From Arthrobacter sp. CJ23 (GTDB taxonomy: Bacteria; Actinomycetota; Actinomycetes; Actinomycetales; Micrococcaceae), in the NCBI RefSeq assembly GCF_024741795.1, contig NZ_CP102950.1, positions 372,001-436,000 of the forward strand: 64,000 nt of DNA, given 5' to 3'. Under the pieces are notes generated by a model. The model was not told where the DNA came from. It searched no databases and saw nothing but the letters and a program-made list of their open reading frames with translations. A program made the translations under genes and the position numbers. Positions 1-8,697 of this stretch are shown here, piece after piece. Position 1 is the first letter of the stretch. Each line of letters opens with the position of its first letter.

Positions 1-100
1 AAGTAGCCGCGTTGACGCGGTCCCGTCACCCATGGATAGTTGCGGCATCCCGGCCTCGCTCCGATTGGTGTCGACGCGGCCAAGATCGACGCGCGCCTCA
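1..100. other. Left edge, no supported gene
   Basis: These 100 bases precede the stop codon of the leftward MFS gene. A reading frame ends in TAG at positions 4-6 on the plus strand, which could be the last codon of a gene outside the window, but one codon cannot support a call. Confidence 0.4.
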
Positions 101-1486
101 TCAATCCCGAGAGCGGGCAGCTGATTCGTCCTCAGGCTCGTCGCTGGGAGCGGGAGCGGGAACCGGAACCGGGTTCGAATCCAGCGGGTTCTCGATCTCG
201 TCCGTTGTCATCCGCGCGGCGAAGAGTGCCACCACGGCCATGATGGGGCACACCAGCCCGGCGCCCAGGAAAATCAGCCAGATCGGCACCACGGCCGCGG
301 CCGGTCCGGACAGCGCCATGGACACCGGCATGAGTGCCAGGGACACGAAGAAGTCCAGGCTCGACACCCTGCCCAGCAGATGCGGCGGCACCCGGCGCTG
401 GAGCAGCGTGCCCCAAATAACCATGCCCACGCCGCCGGTGGCGCCGAAGATGAACAGCGCGGCCGCGAGCACCCAGAAGTTGTCCATGATCCCGACGGCG
501 GCCAGCGGCAGGGTGCCGACGCCCCAGGACACGATCATCACCGACAGGTACCGCCGGGGGAGCTTGAACGAGGCGGTCGCGAGGGATGCCGCCGCCCCGC
601 CGACGCCCATGACGGCAAGCAGGAACCCGAACATGCGCGAGTCGCCGCCCAGCTGGTCCCTGACGACGAACGGGATCAGCACCTCGATGGGCCCGATCAG
701 GAACAGCACGGACAGGCACGCCCAGATGAGCGTCCACAGCAGCCAGGGCGTGCGGACCGTATAGGCAACGCCTTCGCGCAGGTCATGGAAGAACGAGGTC
801 TTCGCGGGCTTGCCGCCCGCCCCGCCACTGGCGCGAGAAGCCCCGCCGTCGCCCGAAGCCCCGCCGTCGACGGCGCCGTTCGGCGGAGCGTCGAGCGCGT
901 GCCTTCCAAGGAAGTTCAGGATGATGAACGCCAGCAGGTGGCAGGCCGACACCCCGGTGACCGCCCACGCGGGCGAGAGCGCCGCCACCACCACACCGGC
1001 GACGGCCGGACCGGCGGCCTGCTGCAGGATGGGCCGCATGGTGCCCTCCATGCCGTTGGCCGCCAGGAGATCGTCGGCCGGGAGGATGCGCGGCAGTATG
1101 GCCGAGTACGCAGGGAAGAAAAACGCGGCGCCCACGCCCAGGACGAACGCGCCCAGGGCGAGGTGCCAGAGCTGCAATGCGCCCGTCATGGCCAGCAGGC
1201 TGATGGCGCCGATGACGGCCAGATTGGTGCCCTCGACGGCGATGATCAGCAGCCGTTGCGGCACACGGTCCGCGGCGATCCCGCCCGCGAGCACAAACGC
1301 GACAAGTCCGACGCTCGCGGCCGTGGCCACGAGGGACAGTTCAAGGGGCCCGCCACCGAGGTGGATCACCTGGTAAACCATGGCCACGGCCCACATGCCG
1401 GAACCGAAGATCGAGATGGCCAGGGCCGCGATCAGCACGCGGTATTCGCGGTGGGCGAAGGGTCGGAGGGCTCTCAGGGTAGCCAT
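101..1486 (-). CDS. MFS transporter, EntS/MFS_3-like
   Basis: This 461-residue protein is a polytopic membrane protein with about twelve hydrophobic segments, in the length range of major facilitator superfamily exporters. The first half carries the loop motif GGIAADRVPQR after the second segment, the usual MFS signature between helices 2 and 3. A Gly/Ala/Ser-rich linker around residues 200-228 marks the central cytoplasmic loop between the two six-helix halves. The style resembles the enterobactin-exporter-like MFS_3 group, but no substrate can be read from the sequence. The C-terminal tail is Pro/Glu/Asp rich. It appears to be a single-gene unit transcribed leftward. Confidence 0.85.
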   Translation of the reverse strand: MATLRALRPFAHREYRVLIAALAISIFGSGMWAVAMVYQVIHLGGGPLELSLVATAASVGLVAFVLAGGIAADRVPQRLLIIAVEGTNLAVIGAISLLAMTGALQLWHLALGAFVLGVGAAFFFPAYSAILPRILPADDLLAANGMEGTMRPILQQAAGPAVAGVVVAALSPAWAVTGVSACHLLAFIILNFLGRHALDAPPNGAVDGGASGDGGASRASGGAGGKPAKTSFFHDLREGVAYTVRTPWLLWTLIWACLSVLFLIGPIEVLIPFVVRDQLGGDSRMFGFLLAVMGVGGAAASLATASFKLPRRYLSVMIVSWGVGTLPLAAVGIMDNFWVLAAALFIFGATGGVGMVIWGTLLQRRVPPHLLGRVSSLDFFVSLALMPVSMALSGPAAAVVPIWLIFLGAGLVCPIMAVVALFAARMTTDEIENPLDSNPVPVPAPAPSDEPEDESAARSRD

Positions 1487-1547
1487 TGATTCAGTCTAAA
1501 CGTGCGGTTTGCCGGGGACATGGGGATCCAGCCGCCTACGGACGCGG

Positions 1548-1853
1548 TCAGTCTGCCTCGGACACCCCGAGGCGGACGTGCACCTGGTCGCCCACACCGA
1601 TGCCTGCTGCTACCCGGATTGCCTTCTTGACGGGCAGAAGATAGGAACTGCTCTTGCTGTCCGGGAAGAGCGATGTGGACCAACTCTGCCCGGAAACGGT
1701 GGCCGTGACCTTGACGGAGCCGAAGCCGCGACGAAATGGCGCCGTGTCCTCCCGGATCTCTGCCGCAAGGTCTTCCGGAAGCGTGAGAAAGTACCATCCG
1801 GCTTCTTCCGGATAGTGCCACAGCCTGGCCTTGAACGAATACTTCAGCGCCAT
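1548..1853 (-). CDS. DUF1905-type protein
   Basis: A 101-residue protein beginning MALKYSFKARLWHYPEEAGW. The pattern of an N-terminal beta strand, WYFLTLPED, then GFGSVKVTATVSGQSWSTSLFP and KKAIRVAAGIGVGDQV is typical of DUF1905, small beta-barrel-like proteins of unknown function in actinobacteria. The start is the only ATG that keeps the conserved N-terminus. No Shine-Dalgarno sequence is visible ahead of it. It lies 21 nt downstream of the small acidic gene at 1875-2060, so the two may be cotranscribed. Confidence 0.75.
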   Translation of the reverse strand: MALKYSFKARLWHYPEEAGWYFLTLPEDLAAEIREDTAPFRRGFGSVKVTATVSGQSWSTSLFPDSKSSSYLLPVKKAIRVAAGIGVGDQVHVRLGVSEAD

Positions 1854-1874
1854 GGCGTCAACGGTTGGAAACCG

Positions 1875-2060
1875 TCAACTTTCCTCGGGCCCCGTATCCG
1901 CATCCGCCGCCGCTTCCGGGGCGTCGTCGATGTCCGGGCCCTCGGCGGGTTCCTGGCTGTGGATGCCGGTGTCGTGCGAGACCCAGCCCTCCGTTTCGCC
2001 TTCGGCCGGGGCGTCGCTGTGGTGGCGCACGATGTGTTCGGTGTTGCCCGTGGTGTTCAT
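1875..2060 (-). CDS. Small acidic hypothetical protein
   Basis: A 61-residue, strongly acidic and probably disordered protein starting MNTTGNTEHIVRHHSDAPAE and ending in a Glu/Asp/Ala-rich tail. The ATG at 2060 is preceded by AGGGAG about eleven bases upstream, which supports this start over an in-frame ATG 45 bases earlier. No domain is recognisable. It sits just ahead of the DUF1905 gene on the same strand. Confidence 0.5.
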   Translation of the reverse strand: MNTTGNTEHIVRHHSDAPAEGETEGWVSHDTGIHSQEPAEGPDIDDAPEAAADADTGPEES

Positions 2061-2193
2061 TCCGGATACTCCCTGTCCCTCTGTGGACTGCTCCCGTGAA
2101 TGCACTCAAGTCTACGCCGGGAAGGCGGCCGGTGGCCTAGGCTAGGCCAAGGAACAACAACGCCAGTCCGCAGACGTCCAAGGCAGGGAGACG

Positions 2194-2991
2194 ATGGCCA
2201 AGCGCCCCAATCCGGCGGTGAAAATTGCCCAGGAGACGGCCCACAATGCTGTCTTTGACGCGGACGGGAACCCGAAACCGGGAGTGCACACTGTGCTGCT
2301 GCGCGCCGTCGAGGTCCAGCGCCCGCTGGTGCTGGCCAATCTGCGCCGCCTGCAGCGCAGGCACCCCAACGCCACCGCCGCACAGCTGGCCGCCAAACTG
2401 GAGCGCGACTACCTGGCCGCCGTCACCGGCGGGGGTGCCGCCGTCGGGGCCACCGCCGTCGTCCCCGGGATCGGCACCGCCGCATCGCTGGGACTGTCCG
2501 CTGTCGCGACGATCGGCTTCCTCGAGGCCACCGCCCTCTATGCGGCGTCGCTGGCCGAACTGCACGGCATCCGGCTGGTGGACCCGGACCGGGCGAGGAC
2601 CATGGTCATGGCCATCATGCTGGGCGAGGAAGGCACCGCCCTGCTGGGGGCGCTCAGCGGCCAGTCGCTGGGCCGGAGCACGGGTGTGTCGAATGCCTGG
2701 GGCAAGACCCTCACCAAGAAACTGCCGGGCGGCGGCTTCGGCCTGGTCCGCGACGCCATCCAGCGGGCCTTCCTGAAGAGCCTGCTCAAACGGCAGGGCA
2801 CCGCCTTCCTTGGCCGCGCGTTGCCCTTCGGAGTGGGTGCGGTGGTGGGCGGCGCCGGCAACCTGGTCATGGGCCGCGCGGTCGCGGCCACCGCCAAACA
2901 AGCCTTCGGCCCCATGCCGGAAACCATCCCGGGCGAGCTGTTGCCAGCCGCCCACAAACCCTCGCTGGAAGGCGGAAACAGTGGATCTTAA
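2194..2991 (+). CDS. Hypothetical Gly/Ala-rich protein
   Basis: A 265-residue protein with a GGGAG-type ribosome-binding site seven bases before the ATG. The middle (about residues 70-110) and the region near residue 210 are Gly/Ala/Val-rich hydrophobic stretches such as GGGAAVGATAVVPGIGTAAS, which could insert into membranes; the rest is basic and helical. It weakly recalls EcsC-like proteins but I cannot assign it. Its last 11 bases overlap the start of pxpA, so the two are translationally coupled, although a functional link to oxoproline is not evident. Confidence 0.75.
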   Translation: MAKRPNPAVKIAQETAHNAVFDADGNPKPGVHTVLLRAVEVQRPLVLANLRRLQRRHPNATAAQLAAKLERDYLAAVTGGGAAVGATAVVPGIGTAASLGLSAVATIGFLEATALYAASLAELHGIRLVDPDRARTMVMAIMLGEEGTALLGALSGQSLGRSTGVSNAWGKTLTKKLPGGGFGLVRDAIQRAFLKSLLKRQGTAFLGRALPFGVGAVVGGAGNLVMGRAVAATAKQAFGPMPETIPGELLPAAHKPSLEGGNSGS

Positions 2992-3730
2992 CGCTGATCT
3001 GGGGGAGTCCCTGGGCTCCTGGAACATGGGAGACGACGCCTCCATGTTCCGCATCGTAAGCAGCGCCAACGTGGCCTGCGGCTTCCACGCGGGCGACCCC
3101 CTGACCATGCTGGACAGCTGCCGCGCCGCCTTCGAGCTCGACGTCCGCGTGGGCGCCCACGTCGGCTACCGGGACCTGCACGGCTTCGGCCGCCGCTCCA
3201 TGGACATGTCCTTCGACGAACTCTTCGGCGACGTCCTCTACCAGCTCGGCGCCCTGGACGGCATGGCCCACGCAGTGGGTGCCTCCGTGGACTACGTGAA
3301 GCCGCACGGCGCCCTCTACAACAGGATCGTGCACGACACCGATCAGGCCGAGGCCGTGGTGGCCGCCATCCACGCCTACGATCCGGGGCTGCCCGTCCTC
3401 GGCCTGCCCGGCTCCGCGCTGCTGCGCCTCACCGAGGAATCCGGCCACCCCGTCTTCCGCGAGGCCTTCGTGGACCGCGCCTACCAGCCGGACGGTACCC
3501 TGGTGCCGCGCTCGCAGGAAGGCGCAGTACTGCACGACGTCGGAGCCGTGGTCGCGCAGGCCGTGCGCCTTGCGAAGCAGGGCGAGATTGTCGCGGTGGA
3601 CGGAACGGTGGTGCCGGTGCGGGCGGACTCGCTCTGCGTCCACGGGGATACCCCCGGCGCAGTGCAGATGGCCGCGGCCGTCCGTGCCGGGCTCGAGGAA
3701 GCCGGTATTGGGATTGAAGCCTTCGCCTGA
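2981..3730 (+). CDS. pxpA: 5-oxoprolinase subunit A (LamB/YcsF family)
   Basis: This 249-residue protein is PxpA, a subunit of the prokaryotic ATP-dependent 5-oxoprolinase that opens 5-oxoproline to glutamate. It has the family signatures DLNADLGESLGSW at the N-terminus, VACGFHAGDP, VGAHVGYRDLHGFGRR and VKPHGALYN, and is of full family length. The start is a GTG at 2981, chosen because the conserved MDLNADLGE begins there and a GGAAGGCGG ribosome-binding site lies just upstream. The partner PxpC follows at 3800, but PxpB, normally between them, is missing. Confidence 0.93.
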   Translation: MDLNADLGESLGSWNMGDDASMFRIVSSANVACGFHAGDPLTMLDSCRAAFELDVRVGAHVGYRDLHGFGRRSMDMSFDELFGDVLYQLGALDGMAHAVGASVDYVKPHGALYNRIVHDTDQAEAVVAAIHAYDPGLPVLGLPGSALLRLTEESGHPVFREAFVDRAYQPDGTLVPRSQEGAVLHDVGAVVAQAVRLAKQGEIVAVDGTVVPVRADSLCVHGDTPGAVQMAAAVRAGLEEAGIGIEAFA

Positions 3731-3737
3731 GTTCGCT

Positions 3738-3800
3738 GTGACCCGTGACCCGCGCGGCGCCCGGCTGGTCCGGCGCGGCGGTGCGATGGGCGCCGCCTGA
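3738..3800 (+). pseudogene. Possible pxpB remnant (20 codons)
   Basis: Between pxpA and pxpC there is only a 20-codon frame starting with GTG at 3738 and ending in a TGA that overlaps the pxpC ATG as TGATG. In complete loci PxpB (about 200 residues) occupies this position and is coupled to PxpC in the same manner. The mini-frame therefore looks like the fused ends of a pxpB gene that lost its middle. It is too short for homology to be demonstrated by eye, so this is an inference from position and overlap. Confidence 0.3.
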
Positions 3801-4600
3801 TGGGTGCCGTGGTGATGGACCCGGGCGCTCTGACCCTGGTGCGCGGCACCGGCAGAGCCCTCGACCGGGCGGCGTTGCGCCTGGCCAATTCATTGCTCGG
3901 CAACCCCGGGACAGCGACGGGGCTTGAAGTCCTGCTGGGCGGGCTGCGGTTGCGGTTCGTCACCGCCTCCGCCATTGCAGTCACGGGGGCCGAGGGCATG
4001 GTGCAGCTCAACGGCGCCGAGCTGCCCCTGAACCAGGCCGTCCGCGTCGCCCCGGGAACGGTCCTGGACTTTGGGCCCGCGCTGTTCGGAATCCGCTACT
4101 ACCTGGCGGTCCAGGGCGGCATTGAGGCGGGGCCGGAGCCACTGCGCGCCGGGGATTCCCTGGAGTTCGGGCGGCTGGCGGGTGGCAACGGCGTGGCGGC
4201 CAACGGCGGTTCCACGGAACCCCACAACCACCTGGCCAGGCGTGCCCCGGATCCCGGACGTCCCGTCGTGCTCCGCGTGGATCCCGGCCCGCAGGCCCGG
4301 GAGTTCGACGCCGATGCCTGGTTCCGCCTCACCAACGAACCGTGGACGCTGTCGCCGGACTCGGATCGAGTGGGCGCACGGCTGCTGGGCCGGCCGCTCA
4401 CGCCGCCCCGGACGGAAGCAGCCGCCTCCCACGGCCTGGTTGCTGGCTCAGTCCAGGTGCCGCCGTCGGGCCTTCCGCAGATCTGCCTCGCCGACCACCC
4501 GGCCACGGGCGAGGACCCCGTGATCGCCGTGGTGCAGGACGCCGACCTGGACCTCCTGGCGCAGGCGAGGCCCGGGCAGATGGTGCATCTGCTGGGGTAG
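3800..4600 (+). CDS. pxpC: 5-oxoprolinase subunit C-like (biotin-dependent carboxyltransferase/KipA family)
   Basis: A 266-residue member of the PxpC/KipA family. The recognisable blocks are DRAALRLANSLLGNP, the strand LEVLLGGLRLRFV, YYLAVQGGIE and the C-terminal VQVPPSGLPQICLADHPATGEDPVIAVV. Compared with the usual N-terminus (roughly GLLTTVQDLGRPG..GV..SGA.DR) this protein reads GALTLVRGTGRALDR, so about a dozen conserved residues are missing. With pxpB also absent, the enzyme complex is probably non-functional or depends on genes elsewhere. An alternative ATG exists at 3815. Confidence 0.8.
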   Translation: MGAVVMDPGALTLVRGTGRALDRAALRLANSLLGNPGTATGLEVLLGGLRLRFVTASAIAVTGAEGMVQLNGAELPLNQAVRVAPGTVLDFGPALFGIRYYLAVQGGIEAGPEPLRAGDSLEFGRLAGGNGVAANGGSTEPHNHLARRAPDPGRPVVLRVDPGPQAREFDADAWFRLTNEPWTLSPDSDRVGARLLGRPLTPPRTEAAASHGLVAGSVQVPPSGLPQICLADHPATGEDPVIAVVQDADLDLLAQARPGQMVHLLG

Positions 4601-4627
4601 GCCCCGGAGCCTATGCAGTTCCTGCCC

Positions 4628-5365
4628 CTAAGAGCCCCCGGATTCTTTGAGGTATTTCCCGAAGTGGTCTTCGATCCGCTGCCACGCCTCGGGGGAAGCC
4701 TCCGGGTCCGGCTTGATGCCCATGATGCGGTTCAGCGGACGCAGCAGTTTCGGTGCCAAGTCGACTTCATTCATGAAGGCGTGGCTGGAGGTGGGAAACT
4801 CCTTGACGTCATTCTCGATTCCAAGGCCGTTGAGGGCGGACTTCAGCTTGGCGGCCGCGCCCGGCAGCGTGTGGTCCCGGCCGCCGTAGTTGGCCACCAG
4901 GGGACAGGCGCCGCGCAAGGACTCCTCAAGGTGCCTGGGGAGTTGCCCGTAGTTCACGGACGCAGCATCGAAGCCGTCCCTGGCCACAAGCAAGGCAAAG
5001 CCGCCGCCCATGCAGAAACCGATCACACCCGTCTTTCCGGTGCTGCGCTCCGAATTGCCGAGCCAGGTCCGTGCGGTACCCAGATCAGTGAAGGCCTTGC
5101 CGGTACCAGAGATCATGGCCCGCATGGTGCTCACAAGGCAGCGGCGAGCGCCGCCGTCGCTGTAGAGGTCCACGGCCAGCGTCAGGTAACCGGCTGCGGC
5201 CAGCCGGTCCGCATGGCTGCGTATCACATCGTTCACACCGAAGGCTTCGTGGATCATCAGGACGGCCGGAAAAGGGCCGTCGCCTTCAGGCTCGGCCAGA
5301 TACCCGCCCAGCTGGCGCGAGCCGCCGGCTTTGGCGCTCGCATCGCTCAGATCGATGTATGCCAT
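4628..5365 (-). CDS. Dienelactone hydrolase family protein
   Basis: A 245-residue alpha/beta hydrolase of the dienelactone hydrolase family. The nucleophile motif is GFCMGGG with Cys118, and Asp164 (in GGRDHTLP) and His195 (in SSHAF) complete the Cys-Asp-His triad typical of the family. The start at 5365 is chosen because AGGAAGG lies eight bases upstream; an in-frame ATG 42 bases earlier has no such site. Family members hydrolyse cyclic lactone esters, but the substrate here is not known. It faces pxpC convergently with a 27-base gap and no strong hairpin. Confidence 0.88.
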   Translation of the reverse strand: MAYIDLSDASAKAGGSRQLGGYLAEPEGDGPFPAVLMIHEAFGVNDVIRSHADRLAAAGYLTLAVDLYSDGGARRCLVSTMRAMISGTGKAFTDLGTARTWLGNSERSTGKTGVIGFCMGGGFALLVARDGFDAASVNYGQLPRHLEESLRGACPLVANYGGRDHTLPGAAAKLKSALNGLGIENDVKEFPTSSHAFMNEVDLAPKLLRPLNRIMGIKPDPEASPEAWQRIEDHFGKYLKESGGS

Positions 5366-5481
5366 AGCGCTGGCCTTCCTGTTGCCGGATACGCCACAGT
5401 CTGCCATCAGCCGTCAGGAGGATCCCCCTGTTACCCCATGTGCTGTGACAGTCAGGAGCAGGAGCTGCACATAAACTCGCC

Positions 5482-5787
5482 CTAGCCGAACAGCAGGTGC
5501 GCCAGCGTGAAGATCGCCAGGCCGGCCAGGGCGCCCACCACGGTGCCGTTGATGCGGATGTACTGCAGGTCCCTGCCCACCTGGAGCTCGATCTTCTGCG
5601 AGGTTTCCTCGGCATCCCAGCGGGCCACGGTGTCCGAGATGACGCCGGCGATGTCCGAGCGGTAGGTGGTCACGAGGTAGCCGGCGGCGTCGCCGATCCA
5701 GGCGTTGACCTTGCCGGCGAGTTCGTCGTCGTTGACCAGCCGGGAACCGAAGGTTGGTGGAAATTGCAGCGGATCAGCCGCCCGCAA
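5482..5787 (-). pseudogene. Duplicated 3' fragment of the DUF445 gene
   Basis: The last 89 codons of this 101-codon frame (from FGSRLVNDDELAGKV to the C-terminal LLFG) are nearly identical to the end of the intact DUF445 gene at 6435-7772. The first dozen codons are unrelated and there is no ribosome-binding site, so it is a truncated copy rather than a gene. It ends in TAG while the intact copy ends in TGA. Homology stops abruptly at 5752. Confidence 0.85.
5484..5752. repeat. Direct repeat copy 1 (269 bp)
   Basis: This 269-bp segment matches 6437-6705 in the same orientation, offset by 953 bp, with about six base differences by eye. It corresponds to the 3' end of the DUF445 gene and lies on the far side of the membrane-protein gene at 5970-6395. 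Confidence 0.92.
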
Positions 5788-5969
5788 TGTCCCGCGGGGT
5801 CCACAAGTGTCCAGCCCAGGCCTCGCGTCCGTTTGCGGTCAAGAACTCACTTAAGTTCGTGGCAGTCCCGACGCAACTCTTCTTGATCTTCACGTAGCCG
5901 GCTCCGTCCAAGCCAACGTCCGCTATTCCGGGTTCCACCATCCGTGCTGCCATCGCATATTGTCGCTAC

Positions 5970-6395
5970 GTGGATGGAACTCGACGACTGCAGTATCGGT
6001 GGGCCGGTGCGCTGCTCCTGGCCCAAGGTGTTCTCATGGAGGGGTTGGTGTTCGTCGGGCTCGTCGTACTCCTCGCCCTCGGCATCCCGGAGACGGTGAT
6101 AGTTGAACGCGCTGATGTCTTCGCCCTGCCCTACCTGCAGGAGAATCTTTATCTCATGATGGCGATGAGCGGGATCTTTGCCGCACTGCGTGTTCTCGGC
6201 GCTATCGGTCTGCTGCGCAACCGCTTGTGGGGGCTCGGGCTCTCCCTCATCAACTGCATCGTGACGCTCGTTCTGATGATCTTCCTTCTCCCCGCCGGCC
6301 TTGCGGACGGAGTGCTGTCCGGAACCGCGCTGGTGCTCATGCTCTTCGCCAAGCTCGGACGGGATTCTGACGGACAAGCAAAGCTGCTCGCGTGA
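5970..6395 (+). CDS. Small integral membrane protein
   Basis: A 141-residue protein with four predicted membrane helices (about residues 12-36, 59-80, 84-98 and 100-124) and a short charged C-terminus ending KLGRDSDGQAKLLA. I do not recognise a family. No convincing ribosome-binding site precedes the ATG. The gene is the only one inside the segment bracketed by the two 269-bp direct repeats and lies on the opposite strand from the DUF445 gene. Its base composition is somewhat less GC-rich than its neighbours, which fits acquisition together with the repeat. Confidence 0.6.
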   Translation: MDGTRRLQYRWAGALLLAQGVLMEGLVFVGLVVLLALGIPETVIVERADVFALPYLQENLYLMMAMSGIFAALRVLGAIGLLRNRLWGLGLSLINCIVTLVLMIFLLPAGLADGVLSGTALVLMLFAKLGRDSDGQAKLLA

Positions 6396-6434
6396 TCCGG
6401 GCTGGAGCATGCATGAGCGTCTTAGCGCAGCACA

Positions 6435-7772
6435 TCAGCCGAACAGCAGGTGCGCCACCGTGAAGATCGCCAGGCCGGCCAGGGCGCCCACCACGGTGCC
6501 GTTGATGCGGATGTACTGCAGGTCCCTGCCCACCTGAAGCTCGATCTTCTGCGAGGTTTCCTCGGCATCCCAGCGGGCCACGGTGTCCGAGATGACGCCG
6601 GCGATGTCCGAGCGGTAGGTGGTCACGAGGTACCCAGCCGCGTCGCCGATCCAGGCGTTGACCTTGCCGGCGAGTTCGTCGTCGTTGACCAACCGGGAAC
6701 CGAAGTCCCGCACAGCGCTCTTGAAGCGCTGCGTGAGCTCGCTCTCGGGATCCTCGACGGCGCCGAGCAGGGCGTTCTTGATGGTGCCCCAGGTGCGGGA
6801 CGCCAGTTCGCGGACCTCGGGATCGCCCAGGATCTGGGCTTTGATGCCCTCGGCGCGTTCGATCATCACCGGATCGTGCTGGAGGTCCTGGGCCAGCTCC
6901 GTGAGGTAGGTGTCGATGGCGCGGCGGACCTGGTGGTCCTGGTCCTGCTGCACCGCGCGGACGAACTTGGACAGCTCCAGGTAGACCTTGTCGCCCACCA
7001 GGTCATCCACGAAGGACGGCACCCAGAGCGGCGAACGGTCGGACACCAGCCGGTTCACCGCGGCATGGTTCGCGTCCACCCAGTCCGCGGTGCGGTCCAC
7101 CAGCAGGTCCACCAGCTTGTGGTGGTGGCCGTCGGCGAAGATCCGCTCCGCCATCCGGCCTACGGGCGGCCCCCACGGCGGAGTCAGCAGGTGCTTGCGG
7201 ACCATGCCCTCGATCACCGCCTGGACGTCGTCGTCGTTGAGCACGGTGAACGCGCCGCGGATCAGCGCCGCGCCTTCCTTGGCCACGCGTTCGGCGCCGC
7301 CCGGCCCGGCCAGCCAGGCCCCGGCCTTGCGGGCGATGTCGATGCTGGCCAGCTTTTGCTGCACCACCTGCTCGGACAGGAAGTTGGTCTCCACGAAGTC
7401 GCTCAGCGATTCGCCGATCTGGTCCTTGCGGCGCGGAATGATGGCAGTGTGCGGGATCTTCAGGCCCATGGGGTACTTGAATAGGGCCGTCACGGCGAAC
7501 CAGTCCGCCAGCGCACCCACCATGCCGCCCTCGGCCGCCGCCCGGACGTATTCGAGCCAGGGGTACTCCTTCTGGAAGGCATACGCGAGGGTGAACACCA
7601 CCGCCATGCCGATCAGCAGCCCCAGCGCCACGGCCTTCATCTTGCGCAGGGCCGCAGCCTTCGCGGCGTCGCCGGAGGAAAGCCCGACGGCGCCAGCAGC
7701 ACCCGCTGCGGGTCCGGCTGCCGTGGGGGGCGCGCTGAGCGTGTCCGGGATTTGTTCAGAGTTCACCTGCAT
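6435..7772 (-). CDS. DUF445 family membrane protein
   Basis: A 445-residue protein of the DUF445 family. It has an N-terminal helix (LGLLIGMAVVFTLAYAFQ), the family signature AAAEGGMVGALADWFAVTALFKYPMG, PHTAIIPRRKDQIGESL, a long helical middle and a C-terminal membrane anchor (VVGALAGLAIFTVAHLLFG). It is probably bound to the membrane at both ends; its function is not established. The last 269 bp are duplicated at 5484-5752. The gene diverges from the phosphodiesterase at 7822. Confidence 0.9.
   Translation of the reverse strand: MQVNSEQIPDTLSAPPTAAGPAAGAAGAVGLSSGDAAKAAALRKMKAVALGLLIGMAVVFTLAYAFQKEYPWLEYVRAAAEGGMVGALADWFAVTALFKYPMGLKIPHTAIIPRRKDQIGESLSDFVETNFLSEQVVQQKLASIDIARKAGAWLAGPGGAERVAKEGAALIRGAFTVLNDDDVQAVIEGMVRKHLLTPPWGPPVGRMAERIFADGHHHKLVDLLVDRTADWVDANHAAVNRLVSDRSPLWVPSFVDDLVGDKVYLELSKFVRAVQQDQDHQVRRAIDTYLTELAQDLQHDPVMIERAEGIKAQILGDPEVRELASRTWGTIKNALLGAVEDPESELTQRFKSAVRDFGSRLVNDDELAGKVNAWIGDAAGYLVTTYRSDIAGVISDTVARWDAEETSQKIELQVGRDLQYIRINGTVVGALAGLAIFTVAHLLFG
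6437..6705. repeat. Direct repeat copy 2 (269 bp, inside the intact DUF445 gene)
   Basis: This is the in-gene copy of the direct repeat described at 5484-5752. It encodes the C-terminal 89 residues of the intact protein, so the ancestral position is here and the other copy is the derived one. Confidence 0.92.
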
Positions 7773-7821
7773 GTGCCCAGCGTAGCCCCGTGTGCGCAGG
7801 GTGTTGGGCTACCGTGTCTGC

Positions 7822-8697
7822 ATGACAAGCGACGACTTCGCCTCCCGCAGGCCCCTGGTCTACGCCCACCGCGGGGCCAGTTCCACCTTTGCCGAGCACA
7901 CCCGCGCCGCGTACCTGAAGGCACTCGCCGACGGCGCCGACGGCGTGGAGTGCGACGTCCACCTGACCAAAGACCAGCACATCGTCCTGATCCATGACTC
8001 CAACCTGGACCGGACCTCGGACGGCACCGGTCCCGTGGCCGAACGGACGCTCGAGGAACTGCGGGCCCTGGACTTCTCGTCCTGGAAGGGTGCGCGCATC
8101 CCGGATGAGTACGGCGGCATCGCGGACCAGCTGCTCACGCTCGATGAGCTCCTCGATATCCTGCGCGGGGCAGGCCGCAGCATCGGCCTCGCGATCGAGC
8201 TCAAGCACCCCAGCCCCTACCAGCTCAAGCTCGAGGACCGGGTCCTCGAACTGCTGCTCGCCGAAGGCTGGACCCCGGAAGACTCAGTGCTGGAGAACAT
8301 CCGGGTCTCCTTCATGAGCTTCAGCCCGGACTCCGTGAAGCATCTGCTCAAGACGGTTCCCGCCGAACACCTCTGCCAATTGGTGGATGACATCACCGTT
8401 GAGGAAGTGCGTCAGGAACTTGGTCTCGGCCTGCTGACCGGCGGGGCCGTGGCCAATGTCATGAAGGCTGCGCAGCTGGAGGGCGAACGGATCCTGGACG
8501 ACGGCGAGGTGGGGATCGCCGGCCCGGGCATCGACTACGTGCGCCAGCATGCCCGCACCGTGCAGCGCTGGCTTGAATCGGGCCGCCGCTTCCGGGTGTG
8601 GACCGTGGATGCCGAGAAGGACGTGGCACTCTGCCAAGGACTGGGCATCCACGAAATCACCACCAACAGGCCAGCCCAGGTCCTCGCACAGCTGTAG
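7822..8697 (+). CDS. Glycerophosphodiester phosphodiesterase
   Basis: A 291-residue GDPD-family TIM-barrel enzyme, predicted to release glycerol-3-phosphate from glycerophosphodiesters. The signature residues are all present: HRGAS near the N-terminus, DGVECDVHLTKDQHIVLIHD, AIELKHP, and RVWTVD with ITTNRP at the end. No signal peptide is visible, so it is likely cytoplasmic. I chose the ATG at 7822 because homology starts shortly after it; an upstream in-frame start at 7792 adds ten unlikely residues. There is no Shine-Dalgarno sequence and a TACCGT hexamer lies close by, so a leaderless transcript is possible. Confidence 0.9.
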   Translation: MTSDDFASRRPLVYAHRGASSTFAEHTRAAYLKALADGADGVECDVHLTKDQHIVLIHDSNLDRTSDGTGPVAERTLEELRALDFSSWKGARIPDEYGGIADQLLTLDELLDILRGAGRSIGLAIELKHPSPYQLKLEDRVLELLLAEGWTPEDSVLENIRVSFMSFSPDSVKHLLKTVPAEHLCQLVDDITVEEVRQELGLGLLTGGAVANVMKAAQLEGERILDDGEVGIAGPGIDYVRQHARTVQRWLESGRRFRVWTVDAEKDVALCQGLGIHEITTNRPAQVLAQL

